Shown: positions 48,300 to 61,900, numbered from the stretch's first letter. The stretch: 64,000 nucleotides of DNA from Acanthosepion esculentum (GCA_964036315.1 CAXIWW010000817.1:8405501-8469500), one strand, 5' to 3'. A program made the numbers and translations. Notes: generated by a model not told the origin, from the letters alone.

Positions 48300-51200
48300 A
48301 GGAGAGAGTCCAAATAAGATCCACGCAGACGAGCCCGAGTCCTAGAAAGTCCCATACAGACGACCCCCCACCCAGGAGACAATCCCAGAAAGTAACACGC
48401 AGACGAGCCCCACCCATGAGACAGTCCATGAAAGTCCCACGGAGACGACCCACAGTCCCAGAAATTCCCACGCAGACGCCCCCCACCAAGGAGACAAACC
48501 CAGAAATTCCCACGAAGACGACCCCTAGTTACAGAATATCCCACGCAGACGACCCCCACCCCGGAGACAGTCCCAGAAAGTCCCACGCAGACGGACCCCC
48601 ACCCAGGAGTCAGTACCAGAAAGACCCACGCAGACGACCCACTGTCTCAGAAAGTCCCAATCAGACGACTCCCCACCCAGGAGACAGTCCCAGAACGTCC
48701 GACGCAGACTACCCCCCACCCAGGAGACAGTCCCAGAAAGTCCCACGCAGACGAGCTCAGTCCCAGAAAGTCCCACGCAGACGACCCCCACCCAGGAGAC
48801 AGTCCCAGAAACTACCACGCAGACGACACCCAGTCCCTGAAAGTCCAACGCAGACGAATCCCCAACAGAGAGACAGTCCCAGAAAGACCCACGCAGACGA
48901 CCCCAGTCCCAGAAAGTCCCACGCAGACGAGCCCAGTCCCAGAAAGTCCCAGGCAGACGACCCCCACACAGGAGACAGTCACAGAAACTCCCACGCAGAC
49001 GACACCCAGTCTCAGAAAGTCCCAGGCAGACGACTCCCCACCCAGGAGACAGACCCAGAAAGTCCCACGCAGACGATCCCCCACCCAGGAGAGAGTCCAA
49101 AAAAGTCCCACGCAGACAACCCCGAGTCCCAGAAAGCCCCATACAGACGACCACCCACCCAGGAGACAGTCCCAGAAAGTCCCACGCAGACGAACCACCA
49201 CCCAGGAGTCAGTACCAGAAAGACCCACGCAGACGAAACCCTGTCTCAGAAAGTCCCACGCAGACGACTATCCACCCAGGAGACAGTCCCAGAAAGTCCC
49301 ACACAGACGACCCCCAATCCCAGAAAGTCCCACGCAGACGACCCCCAGTCCTAAAAAGTCTCACGCAGAGGACCCCCAACCCAGGAGACAGTCCAATAAA
49401 GTTCAAAACAGACGATCCCCCACCCAGGAGACAGTCCCAGAAAGTCCGACGCAGACGACCCCCAGTCATAGAAAGTCCCACGCAGACGAACCCCCACCCA
49501 GGAGACAGTCCCAGAATGTCCGACGCAGACGACACCCAGTCCCAGAAAGTCCCACGCAGACGGCCCCCACCCAGGAGACAGTAACAGAAAGTCCCACGCA
49601 GACGACACCCCACCCAGGAGACAGTCCCAGAAAGTCCCACGGAGACGACCCCCAGTCCAAGAAAGTCCGACGCAGACGACCCACAGTCATAGAAAGTCCC
49701 ACGCAGACGACCCTCAGTCCCAGAACGTCGCACGTAGACGACCCCCCACCCAGGAGACAGTCCCATAAAGTCCAACGCAGACGACCCCCAGTCCCGGAAA
49801 GTCCCACGCAGACGAACCCCAGTCCCACCATGTCCCAAGCAAACGACCCCCCGACCCAGGAGACAGTCCCAGAAAGTCCGACGCAGACGACCCCCAGCCA
49901 TAGAAAGTCCGACGCAGACGAACCTCAGTCCCAGAAAGTACCACGCAGACGACCCCCCAGTCAGGAATCAGTCCCAGAAAGTCCCACGCAGACGACCCAT
50001 CCAGTCAGGAATCAGTCCCAGAACATCCCAAACAGACGACCACCCACACACGAGACCAGAAAGTCCCAATGAGACGACCCCCAGTCAGAGAAAGTCCCAC
50101 ACAGACGACCCCCAATCCCAGAAAGTCCCACATAGACGACCCCCAGTCCCAAAAAGTCCCACGCAGACGACCCCAACCCAAGAGACAGTCCAAGAAAGTC
50201 CCAAACATACGACCCACCACCCAGGAGACAGTCCCAGAAAGTCCGACGCAGACGACCCCCAGTCCCAGAATGTCACACGTAGACGACCCCCCACCCAGGA
50301 GACAGTCCCAGCACGTCCCACGCAGATGACCCCCAGTCACAGAAAGTACCGCGCAGACGACCCCCCCAGGAGACAGTCCCAGAAAGTCCCACGCAGACGA
50401 CACCCATCCAGGAAACAGTCCAAGAAAGTCTCACGGAGAAGACCACCAGTCCCAGAAAGTCCCACGCAGACGACCCCACACCCAGGAGACAGTCCCAGAA
50501 TGTCCCAAACAGACGACCCCCCACACAGGAGACAGTCCCAGAAAGTCCCACGCAGACGACCGCCAGTCCAAGAAAGTCCCACACAGACGACCCCCAATCC
50601 CAGAAAGTCCCACGCAGACGACCCCCAGTCCCAGAAACTCCCACGCAGACAACCCCCAGTCCCAGAAAGTCCCACGCAGACGAACCCCCAGTCAGGAATC
50701 AGTCCAGAAAGTCCCGCGCAGACGAAACCCCAGTCCCAGAAAAGTCCCACGCAGACGACCCTCATTCCCAGAAAGTCCCACGCAGACGACACCCCACCCA
50801 GGAGACTCCCAGAAAGTCCCACGCAGACGACCACCCCAGTCCCAGAATATCCCACGCAGACGACCCCCCACCCAGGAGACAGTCCCACAAAGTCCACGCA
50901 GACGACCCCCAGTACAAGTAAGTCCCACACAGATGACCCCCAGTCCCAGATAGTCCCACGCCGACGACCCCAACCAGGAGACTGTCCAAGAATGTCCCAA
51001 ACATTCGACACCCCACCCAGGAGACAGTCCCAGAAAGTCCCAAACAGACGACCCCAACCTAGGAGACTGTCCCAGAAAGTCCCACGCAGACGAACCCCAG
51101 TCCCAGAAAGTCCCACGCAGACGACACCCCACCCCGGAGACAGTTCCAGAAAGTCTCACGGAGACGACCCCAGTCCCAGAAAGTCCCACGCAGACGACCC

Positions 51201-53994
51201 CACACCCAGGAGACAGTCCCAGAACGTCCCAATCAGACGACCCCCCACCCAGGAGACAGTCCCAGAAAGTCCCACGCAGACGACCGCCAGTCCAAGAAAC
51301 TCCCACACAGACGACCCCCAATCCCATAAAGTCCCACGCAGACGACCCCCAGTCCCAGAAAGTCCCACGCAGACGAACCCCAACCCAGGAGACAGTCCAA
51401 GAAAGTCCCAAACAGACGATCCCCCACCCAGGAGACAGTCCCAGAAAGTCCGACGCAGACGACCCCCAGTCGTAGAAAGTCCGACGCAGACGACCCCCAG
51501 TCAAAGAATGTCCCACGTAGACGATCCCCCACCCAGGAGACTGTCCCAGAAAGTCCCACGCAGACGACCCCCAGTCATAGATAGTCCCAGGCAGACGAAC
51601 CCCAGTCCCAGAAAGTCCCACGCAGACGAGCCCCACCCAGGAGAGAGTCCCAGAAAGTCCCACGCAGACGACCCCCAGTCCAAGAAAGTCCCACGCAGAC
51701 GACCCCCCACCAAGGAGACAGTCCCAGAAAGTCGACCCCAACTCAGGAGACTGTCCCAGAAAGTCCAACGCAGACGACCCCCAGTCCCAGAAAGTCCCAC
51801 GCAGACAACCCCCAGTTCCAGAAAGCCCCACGCAGACGACCCCCCAGTCCCAGAAAGTCCCAGGCAGATGACCCCCATTCCCAGAAAGTCCCACATAGAC
51901 GACCCCCAGTCAGGAATCAGTCCCAGAATGTCCATGCAGACGACCCCCAGTACAAGAAAGTCCCACGCAGATGACCCCCAGTCCCAGAATATACAACGCC
52001 GACGACCCCAACCAGGAGACTGTCCCAGAAAGTCCCAAACAGTCGACACCCCACCCAGGAGACAGTCCCAGAAAGTCCCACACAGACGACCCCCAGTCCC
52101 AGAAAGTCCCACGCAGACGACCCCCAGTCCCAGAAAGTCCCACGCAGACGACCCCCAAACCAGGAGACAGTCCAAGAAAGTCCCAAACAGACGATCCCCC
52201 ACCCAGGAGACAGTCCCAGAAAGTCCGACGCAGACGACCCACAGTCATAGAAAGTCCCACGCAGACGACCCTCAGTCCCAGAACGTCGCACGTAGACGAC
52301 CCCCCACCCAGGAGACAGTCCCATAAAGTCCAACGCAGACGACCCCCAGTCCCGGAAAGTCCCACGCAGACGAACCCCAGTCCCACCATGTCCCAAGCAA
52401 ACGACCGCCCGACCCAGGAGACAGTCCCAGAAAGTCCGACGCAGACGACCCCCAGCCATAGAAAGTCCGACGCAGACGACCCTCAGTCCCAGAAAGTACC
52501 ACGCAGACGACCCCCAGTCAGGAATCAGTCCCAGAAAGTCCCACGGAGACGACCCATCCAGTCAGGAATCAGTCCCAGAACGTCCCAAACAGACGACCAC
52601 CCACACACGAGACAGTCCCAGAAAGTCCCAAAAAGACGACCCCCAGTCAGAGAAAGTCCCACACAGACGACCCCCAATCCCAGAAAGTCCCACGCAGACG
52701 ACCCCCAGTCCCAAAAAGTCCCACGCAGACGACCCCCAACCCAGGAGACAGTCCCAGAAAGTCCCAAACAGACGACCCCAACCTAGGAGACTGTCCCAGA
52801 AAGTCCCACGCAGACGAACCCCAGTCCCAGAAAGTCCCACGCAGACGACACCCCACCCAGGAGACAGTCCCAGAAAGTCCCACGCAGACGACGCCCATCC
52901 AGGAGACAGTTCCAGAAAGTCTCACGGAGACGCCCCCAGTCCCAGAACGTCCCAGGCAGACGACCCCCAGTCCAAGAAAATCCCACACGGACGCCCCCTT
53001 ACCCAGGAGACAGTCCCAGAAATTCCCACGCAGACGACCCCCAGTCCCAGAAAGTCCCACGCAGACGACCCCCCACTCAGGAGACAGTCCCAGAAAGTCC
53101 CAAACAGACGACCCCAACCTAGGAGACTGTCCCAGAAAGTCCCACGCAGACGAACCCCAGTCCCAGAAAGTCCCACGCAGATGACCCCCAGTCCAAGAAA
53201 ATCCCACGCAGACGACTCCCCACCCAGGAGACAGACCAGGAAAGTCCCAAACAGACGATCCCCCACCCAAGAGACAGTCCCAGAAAGTCCGGCGCAGACG
53301 ACCCCAAGTCATAGAAAGTCCCACGCAGACGACCCCCAGTCCCAGAATGTCCCACGCAGACGACCCTCAGTCCAAGAATGTCCCACGCAGACGACCCCCC
53401 ACCCAGGAGACAGTCCCAGAAAATCCTACGCAGACCACCCCAGTCACAGAAAGTCCCACCCAGACGACCCCCAGTCCCAGAAAGTCCCACGCAGACGACT
53501 CCACCACCTAGAAGACAGTCATACAAAGTCCCACGCATACCACCCCCACCCAGGAGACAGTCCCAGAAAGACCCACGCAGACGACCCCCAGTCCCAGAAA
53601 GTCCCACGCAGACGACCCCCCAGACAGGAGACAGTCCCAGAAAGTCCCACGCAGACGGCCCCCAGTCCCAGAAAGTCCCACGCAGACGACCCCCAGTCCC
53701 AGAAAGTCCCACGCAGACGACCCCCAGTCCCAGGAGACAGTCCAAGAAAGTCCTACGCAGACGACCCCACCACCCAGGAGACAGTCCCAGAAAGTCCCAC
53801 GCAGACGACCCCCAGTCCCAGAAAGTCCCACGCAGACGACCCCCAGTCCCAGAAAGTCCCACGCAGACGACCCCAGTCCCAGAAAGTCCCACGCAGACTA
53901 CCCCCAGTCCCAGAAAAACCAAAGCAGACGACCCCCCACCCAGGAGACAGTCCCAGAAAGTCCCACGCAGACGACCCCAGTCCCAGAATGTCCC
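48300..53994 (+). repeat. More heterogeneous right part of the main E array
   Basis: The same 31/43-bp units continue but with more private variants: CATAGACGACC, AAACATACGACC, GTCAGGAATCAGTCC, CCCGGAAAGTCCC and 26- to 40-bp units. Large duplications are partial. The stretch 49660-50040 resembles 52220-52600 (offset about 2558 bp). The stretch 51718-52986 recurs at 54303-55572 (offset 2586 bp) and 52987-53994 recurs at 56562-57569 (offset 3575 bp). No gene is recognised. Confidence 0.85.
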
Positions 53995-54302
53995 TAGTTG
54001 GCACTGTGGTGCTGTTTGCACTTTTTCTATCAGCTGTTGGCACTTTTGCTATCAGCTTTTGGCACATTTGCTATCAGCTGTTGGCACTTTTGCAATCAGC
54101 TGTTGGCACTTTTGCTATCAGCTGTTGGTACTTTTGCTATCAGCTGTTGGCACTTTTGCAATCAGCTGTTGGCACTTTTGCTATCAGCTGTTGGTACTTT
54201 TGCTATCAGCTGTTGGCACTTTTGCTATCAGCTGTTGGCACTTTTGCAATCAGCTGTTGGCACTTTTGCTATCAGCAGTTGGCACTTTTGGTATCATCTG
54301 TT
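53995..54302 (+). repeat. Satellite A island inside E
   Basis: About 14 monomers of family A interrupt array E. The island opens with TAGTTGGCACTGTGGTGCTG, normally the end of an A module, and closes at ATCATCTGTTGA. It contains no TATA-bearing part of the module. Variants TTTTGCAATCAG and GTTGGTACTTTTGC recur in it. The left border shares CTAG-like bases with CCCTAG, and the right border shares GA with GACAGTCCC. The same left border occurs at 57570 and 62221. Confidence 0.95.
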
Positions 54303-57300
54303 GACAGTCCCAGAAAGTCGACCCCAACTCAGGAGACTGTCCCAGAAAGTCCAACGCAGACGACCCCCAGTCCCAGAAAGTCCCACGCAGACAACCCCCA
54401 GTTCCAGAAAGCCCCACGCAGACGACCCCCCAGTCCCAGAAAGTCCCAGGCAGATGACCCCCATTCCCAGAAAGTCCCACATAGACGACCCCCAGTCAGG
54501 AATCAGTCCCAGAATGTCCATGCAGACGACCCCCAGTACAAGAAAGTCCCACGCAGATGACCCCCAGTCCCAGAATATACAACGCCGACGACCCCAACCA
54601 GGAGACTGTCCCAGAAAGTCCCAAACAGTCGACACCCCACCCAGGAGACAGTCCCAGAAAGTCCCACACAGACGACCCCCAGTCCCAGAAAGTCCCACGC
54701 AGACGACCCCCAGTCCCAGAAAGTCACACGCAGACGACCCCCAAACCAGGAGACAGTCCAAGAAAGTCCCAAACAGACGATCCCCCACCCAGGAGACAGT
54801 CCCAGAAAGTCCGACGCAGACGACCCACAGTCATAGAAAGTCCCACGCAGACGACCCTCAGTCCCAGAACGTCGCACGTAGACGACCCCCCACCCAGGAG
54901 ACAGTCCCATAAAGTCCAACGCAGACGACCCCCAGTCCCGGAAAGTCCCACGCAGACGAACCCCAGTCCCACCATGTCCCAAGCAAACGACCGCCCGACC
55001 CAGGAGACAGTCCCAGAAAGTCCGACGCAGACGACCCCCAGCCATAGAAAGTCCGACGCAGACGACCCTCAGTCCCAGAAAGTACCACGCAGACGACCCC
55101 CAGTCAGGAATCAGTCCCAGAAAGTCCCACGGAGACGACCCATCCAGTCAGGAATCAGTCCCAGAACGTCCCAAACAGACGACCACCCACACACGAGACA
55201 GTCCCAGAAAGTCCCAAAAAGACGACCCCCAGTCAGAGAAAGTCCCACACAGACGACCCCCAATCCCAGAAAGTCCCACGCAGACGACCCCCAGTCCCAA
55301 AAAGTCCCACGCAGACGACCCCCAACCCAGGAGACAGTCCCAGAAAGTCCCAAACAGACGACCCCAACCTAGGAGACTGTCCCAGAAAGTCCCACGCAGA
55401 CGAACCCCAGTCCCAGAAAGTCCCACGCAGACGACACCCCACCCAGGAGACAGTCCCAGAAAGTCCCACGCAGACGACGCCCATCCAGGAGACAGTTCCA
55501 GAAAGTCTCACGGAGACGCCCCCAGTCCCAGAACGTCCCAGGCAGACGACCCCCAGTCCAAGAAAATCCCACGCAGACGACTCCCCACCCAGGAGACAGA
55601 CCAAGAAAGTCCCAAACAGACGATCCCCCACCCAAGAGACAGTCCCAGAAAGTCCGGCGCAGACGACCCCCCACCCAGGAGACAGTCCCAGAAAGTCCCA
55701 CGCAGACGACCGCCAGTCCAAGAAACTCCCACACAGACGACCCCCAATCCCAGAAAGTCCCACGCAGACGACCCCCAGACCCAAAAAGTCCCACGCAGAC
55801 GACCCCCAACCCAGGAGACAGTCCAAGAAAGTCCCAAACATACGACCCACCACCCAGGAGACAGTCCCAGAAAGTCCGACGCAGACGACCCCCAGTCCCA
55901 GAATGTACCACGTAGACGACCCCCCACCCAGGAGACAGTCCCAGCACGTCCCACGCAGACGACCCCCAGTCCCAGAAAGTCCCGCGCAGACGACCCACCC
56001 AGGAGACAGTCACAGAAAGTCCCATGCAGATGACCCCCAGTCACAGAAAGTCCCACGCAGACGACACCCATCCAGGAGACAGTCCAAGAAAGTCTCGCGG
56101 AGACGACCACCAGTCCCAGAAAGTCCCACGCAGACGACCCCACATCCAGGAGACAGTCCCAGAATGTCCCAAACAGACGACCCCCCACCCAGGAGACAGT
56201 CCCAGAAAGTCCCACGCAGACGAACGCCAGTCCAAGAAAGTCCCACACAGACGACCCCCAATCCAAGAAAGTCCCACGCAGACGACCCCCAGTCCAAGAA
56301 AGTCCCACGCAGACGACCCCCAACCCAGGAGACAGTCCAAGAAAGTCCCAAACCGACGATACCCTACCCAGGAGACAGTCCCAGAAAGTCCGACGCAGAC
56401 GACCCCCAGTCATAGAAAGGCCGACGCAGACGACCCCCAGTCCAAGAATGTCCAACGTAGACGACCCCCCACCCAGGAGACTGTCCCAGAAAGTCCCACG
56501 AAGACGACACCCAGTCATAGAATGTCCCACGCAGACGACCCCCAGTCCCAGAAAGTCCCACACGGACGCCCCCTTACCCAGGAGACAGTCCCAGAAATTC
56601 CCACGCAGACGACCCCCAGTCCCAGAAAGTCCCACGCAGACGACCCCCCACTCAGGAGACAGTCCCAGAAAGTCCCAAACAGACGACCCCAACCTAGGAG
56701 ACTGTCCCAGAAAGTCCCACGCAGACGAACCCCAGTCCCAGAAAGTCCCACGCAGACGACCCCCAGTCCAAGAAAATCCCACGCAGACGACTCCCCACCC
56801 AGGAGACAGACCAGGAAAGTCCCAAACAGACGATCCCCCACCCAAGAGACAGTCCCAGAAAGTCCGGCGCAGACGACCCCAAGTCATAGAAAGTCCCACG
56901 CAGACGACCCCCAGTCCCAGAATGTCCCACGCAGACGACCCTCAGTCCAAGAATGTCCCACGCAGACGACCCCCCACCCAGGAGACAGTCCCAGAAAATC
57001 CTACGCAGACCACCCCAGTCACAGAAAGTCCCACCCAGACGACCCCCAGTCCCAGAAAGTCCCACGCAGACGACTCCACCACCTAGAAGACAGTCATACA
57101 AAGTCCCACGCATACCACCCCCACCCAGGAGACAGTCCCAGAAAGACCCACGCAGACGACCCCCAGTCCCAGAAAGTCCCACGCAGACGACCCCCCAGAC
57201 AGGAGACAGTCCCAGAAAGTCCCACGCAGACGGCCCCCAGTCCCAGAAAGTCCCACGCAGACGACCCCCAGTCCCAGAAAGTCCCACGCAGACGACCCCC

Positions 57301-57569
57301 AGTCCCAGGAGACAGTCCAAGAAAGTCCTACGCAGACGACCCCACCACCCAGGAGACAGTCCCAGAAAGTCCCACGCAGACGACCCCCAGTCCCAGAAAG
57401 TCCCACGCAGACGACCCCCAGTCCCAGAAAGTCCCACGCAGACGACCCCAGTCCCAGAAAGTCCCACGCAGACTACCCCCAGTCCCAGAAAAACCAAAGC
57501 AGACGACCCCCCACCCAGGAGACAGTCCCAGAAAGTCCCACGCAGACGACCCCAGTCCCAGAATGTCCC
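54303..57569 (+). repeat. Satellite E block between A islands (copy 1)
   Basis: About 3.27 kb of 31/43-bp E units. It is a composite: 54303-55572 matches 51718-52986, 56562-57569 matches 52987-53994, and the 989 bp between (55573-56561) resemble units around 50100-51400. The block therefore looks like a copy of 51718-53994 with a piece inserted at the 52986/52987 point. The whole block recurs, apparently unchanged, at 58954-62220. Long frames here (for example 56024-57703) run on into the neighbouring A monomers, which further argues against a gene. Confidence 0.93.
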
Positions 57570-58953
57570 TAGTTGGCACTGTGGTGCTGTTTGCACTTTT
57601 GCTATCAGCTGTTGGCACTTTTGCTATCAGCTTTTGGCACATTTGCTATCAGCTGTTGGCACTTTTGCAATCAGCTGTTGGCACTTTTGCTATCAGCTGT
57701 TGATACTTTTGCTATCAGCTGTTGGCACTTTTGCAATCAGCTGTTGGCACTTTTGCTATCAGCTGTTGGCACTTTTGCTATCAGCTGTTGGTACTTTTGC
57801 TATCAGCTGTTGGCACTTTTGCTATCAGCTGTTGGCACTTTTGCAATCAGCTGTTGGCACTTTTGCTATCAGCAGTTGGCACTTTTGGTATCATCTGTTG
57901 ACACTTTTGCTATCAGTATTTTTATACTTTCATAGTGTTTTTTTTAGTGGGGGGGTCACTATTTGCTCATAGCTGGGACTCTTTGTGATCAGAAGACTTG
58001 CTTTCACATGTAGTTTATAGTCATACCTAGGATTAGTTGGCACTGTGGTGCTGTTGGCACTTTTGCTATCAGCTGTTGGCACTTTTGCTATTAGCTCTTG
58101 GCACTTTTGCAATCAGCTGTTTGCACTTTTGCTATCAGCTGTGGTGCGGTTGGAACTTTTGCTATCAACTGGTGTTGTTCGCAAGTTTTTATATAAATAT
58201 GTATTTTTATACTTTCATAGCGTTTTTTATTTTAGTGGGGGGTCACTATTTGCTCATAGCTGGGACCCTTTGTGATCAGAAGCCTTGCTGTCAGATGTAG
58301 TTTATAGTCATACCTTGAACTAGTTGGCACTGTGGTGCTGTTGGCACTTTTGCTATCAGCTGTGGTGCTGTTGGCACTTTTGCTATCAACTGGTGTTGTT
58401 CGCAAGTATTTATATAAACATGTATTTTTATACTTTCATAGTGTTTTTTTAGTGGGGGGTCACTATTTGCTCATAGCTGGGACCCTTTCTGATAGGAAGC
58501 CTTGCTGTCAGATGTAGTTTATAGTCATACCTAAGACTAGTTGGCACTGTGGTGCTGTTGGCACTTTTGCTATCAGCTGTTGGCACTTTTGCTATCAGCT
58601 GTTGGCACTATTACTATGAGCTGTTGGCACTTTTGCTATCAGCTGTTGTGCTGTTGGCTCTTTTGCTATCAACTGGTGCTGTTCGCAAGTTTTTATATAA
58701 ACATGTATTTTAATACATTCATAGTGTTTTTTTTTAGTGAGGGCCACTATTTGCTCATAGCTGGGACCCTTTGTGGTCAGAAGCCTATCTGTCAGATGTA
58801 GTTTATAGTCATACCTAGGACTAGTTGGCACTGTGGTGTTGTTGGCACTTTTGCTATCAGCTGTTGGCACTTTTGCTATCAGCTGTTGGCACTTTTTCTA
58901 TCAGCTGTTGGCACTTTTGCTATCAGCAGTTGGCACTTTTGGTATCATCTGTT
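57570..58953 (+). repeat. Satellite A island inside E (larger)
   Basis: The first 330 bases are 22-bp monomers resembling 53995-54302. They are joined at about 57917 to a truncated module: GCTATCAGTATTTTTATACTTTC lacks everything between the monomer and the end of the TATA region. Complete A modules follow (TATA-like elements near 58189, 58414 and 58694), with CAAGTATTTATATAAA in one. The island ends in monomers and passes into E at GTTGACAGTCCC, the same border as at 54302. Confidence 0.95.
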
Positions 58954-61900
58954 GACAGTCCCAGAAAGTCGACCCCAACTCAGGAGACTGTCCCAGAAAG
59001 TCCAACGCAGACGACCCCCAGTCCCAGAAAGTCCCACGCAGACAACCCCCAGTTCCAGAAAGCCCCACGCAGACGACCCCCCAGTCCCAGAAAGTCCCAG
59101 GCAGATGACCCCCATTCCCAGAAAGTCCCACATAGACGACCCCCAGTCAGGAATCAGTCCCAGAATGTCCATGCAGACGACCCCCAGTACAAGAAAGTCC
59201 CACGCAGATGACCCCCAGTCCCAGAATATACAACGCCGACGACCCCAACCAGGAGACTGTCCCAGAAAGTCCCAAACAGTCGACACCCCACCCAGGAGAC
59301 AGTCCCAGAAAGTCCCACACAGACGACCCCCAGTCCCAGAAAGTCCCACGCAGACGACCCCCAGTCCCAGAAAGTCACACGCAGACGACCCCCAAACCAG
59401 GAGACAGTCCAAGAAAGTCCCAAACAGACGATCCCCCACCCAGGAGACAGTCCCAGAAAGTCCGACGCAGACGACCCACAGTCATAGAAAGTCCCACGCA
59501 GACGACCCTCAGTCCCAGAACGTCGCACGTAGACGACCCCCCACCCAGGAGACAGTCCCATAAAGTCCAACGCAGACGACCCCCAGTCCCGGAAAGTCCC
59601 ACGCAGACGAACCCCAGTCCCACCATGTCCCAAGCAAACGACCGCCCGACCCAGGAGACAGTCCCAGAAAGTCCGACGCAGACGACCCCCAGCCATAGAA
59701 AGTCCGACGCAGACGACCCTCAGTCCCAGAAAGTACCACGCAGACGACCCCCAGTCAGGAATCAGTCCCAGAAAGTCCCACGGAGACGACCCATCCAGTC
59801 AGGAATCAGTCCCAGAACGTCCCAAACAGACGACCACCCACACACGAGACAGTCCCAGAAAGTCCCAAAAAGACGACCCCCAGTCAGAGAAAGTCCCACA
59901 CAGACGACCCCCAATCCCAGAAAGTCCCACGCAGACGACCCCCAGTCCCAAAAAGTCCCACGCAGACGACCCCCAACCCAGGAGACAGTCCCAGAAAGTC
60001 CCAAACAGACGACCCCAACCTAGGAGACTGTCCCAGAAAGTCCCACGCAGACGAACCCCAGTCCCAGAAAGTCCCACGCAGACGACACCCCACCCAGGAG
60101 ACAGTCCCAGAAAGTCCCACGCAGACGACGCCCATCCAGGAGACAGTTCCAGAAAGTCTCACGGAGACGCCCCCAGTCCCAGAACGTCCCAGGCAGACGA
60201 CCCCCAGTCCAAGAAAATCCCACGCAGACGACTCCCCACCCAGGAGACAGACCAAGAAAGTCCCAAACAGACGATCCCCCACCCAAGAGACAGTCCCAGA
60301 AAGTCCGGCGCAGACGACCCCCCACCCAGGAGACAGTCCCAGAAAGTCCCACGCAGACGACCGCCAGTCCAAGAAACTCCCACACAGACGACCCCCAATC
60401 CCAGAAAGTCCCACGCAGACGACCCCCAGACCCAAAAAGTCCCACGCAGACGACCCCCAACCCAGGAGACAGTCCAAGAAAGTCCCAAACATACGACCCA
60501 CCACCCAGGAGACAGTCCCAGAAAGTCCGACGCAGACGACCCCCAGTCCCAGAATGTACCACGTAGACGACCCCCCACCCAGGAGACAGTCCCAGCACGT
60601 CCCACGCAGACGACCCCCAGTCCCAGAAAGTCCCGCGCAGACGACCCACCCAGGAGACAGTCACAGAAAGTCCCATGCAGATGACCCCCAGTCACAGAAA
60701 GTCCCACGCAGACGACACCCATCCAGGAGACAGTCCAAGAAAGTCTCGCGGAGACGACCACCAGTCCCAGAAAGTCCCACGCAGACGACCCCACATCCAG
60801 GAGACAGTCCCAGAATGTCCCAAACAGACGACCCCCCACCCAGGAGACAGTCCCAGAAAGTCCCACGCAGACGAACGCCAGTCCAAGAAAGTCCCACACA
60901 GACGACCCCCAATCCAAGAAAGTCCCACGCAGACGACCCCCAGTCCAAGAAAGTCCCACGCAGACGACCCCCAACCCAGGAGACAGTCCAAGAAAGTCCC
61001 AAACCGACGATACCCTACCCAGGAGACAGTCCCAGAAAGTCCGACGCAGACGACCCCCAGTCATAGAAAGGCCGACGCAGACGACCCCCAGTCCAAGAAT
61101 GTCCAACGTAGACGACCCCCCACCCAGGAGACTGTCCCAGAAAGTCCCACGAAGACGACACCCAGTCATAGAATGTCCCACGCAGACGACCCCCAGTCCC
61201 AGAAAGTCCCACACGGACGCCCCCTTACCCAGGAGACAGTCCCAGAAATTCCCACGCAGACGACCCCCAGTCCCAGAAAGTCCCACGCAGACGACCCCCC
61301 ACTCAGGAGACAGTCCCAGAAAGTCCCAAACAGACGACCCCAACCTAGGAGACTGTCCCAGAAAGTCCCACGCAGACGAACCCCAGTCCCAGAAAGTCCC
61401 ACGCAGACGACCCCCAGTCCAAGAAAATCCCACGCAGACGACTCCCCACCCAGGAGACAGACCAGGAAAGTCCCAAACAGACGATCCCCCACCCAAGAGA
61501 CAGTCCCAGAAAGTCCGGCGCAGACGACCCCAAGTCATAGAAAGTCCCACGCAGACGACCCCCAGTCCCAGAATGTCCCACGCAGACGACCCTCAGTCCA
61601 AGAATGTCCCACGCAGACGACCCCCCACCCAGGAGACAGTCCCAGAAAATCCTACGCAGACCACCCCAGTCACAGAAAGTCCCACCCAGACGACCCCCAG
61701 TCCCAGAAAGTCCCACGCAGACGACTCCACCACCTAGAAGACAGTCATACAAAGTCCCACGCATACCACCCCCACCCAGGAGACAGTCCCAGAAAGACCC
61801 ACGCAGACGACCCCCAGTCCCAGAAAGTCCCACGCAGACGACCCCCCAGACAGGAGACAGTCCCAGAAAGTCCCACGCAGACGGCCCCCAGTCCCAGAAA

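Larger units (their letters stand above)
31261..53994 (+). repeat. Satellite E array: C-rich 31- and 43-bp units
   Basis: The basic unit is 31 bp: CCCAGAAAGTCCC, then ACGCAGACGACCCCC, then AGT. A second class is 43 bp because 12 bases (CACCCAGGAGAC-like) are inserted before the next AGTCCC. The two classes are mixed without a simple alternation and together number several hundred. The + strand consensus is about 14 C, 9 A, 6 G and 2 T per 31 bases, an extreme strand bias. There are two CpG sites per unit (ACGC and ACGA), often decayed to TpG or CpA. The left part (to about 48300) is dominated by blocks of 3-4.5 kb duplicated in tandem; the right part is more varied. Long frames occur in all three + frames and on the - strand, up to 705 codons at 41569-43686. 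Because they are open in overlapping frames of both strands I treat them as consequences of the repeat. Confidence 0.96.

Noticed and set aside
31738..53993. Dozens of long overlapping frames in E on both strands, including 582, 568, 632 and 705 codons on + and up to 462 on -
   Set aside because: They overlap each other in several frames of both strands, share one 31/43-bp repeat read in different phases, and often start at GTG or at decayed CpG sites. Lengths change with unit gain or loss. There is no splice, promoter or conserved-domain support.
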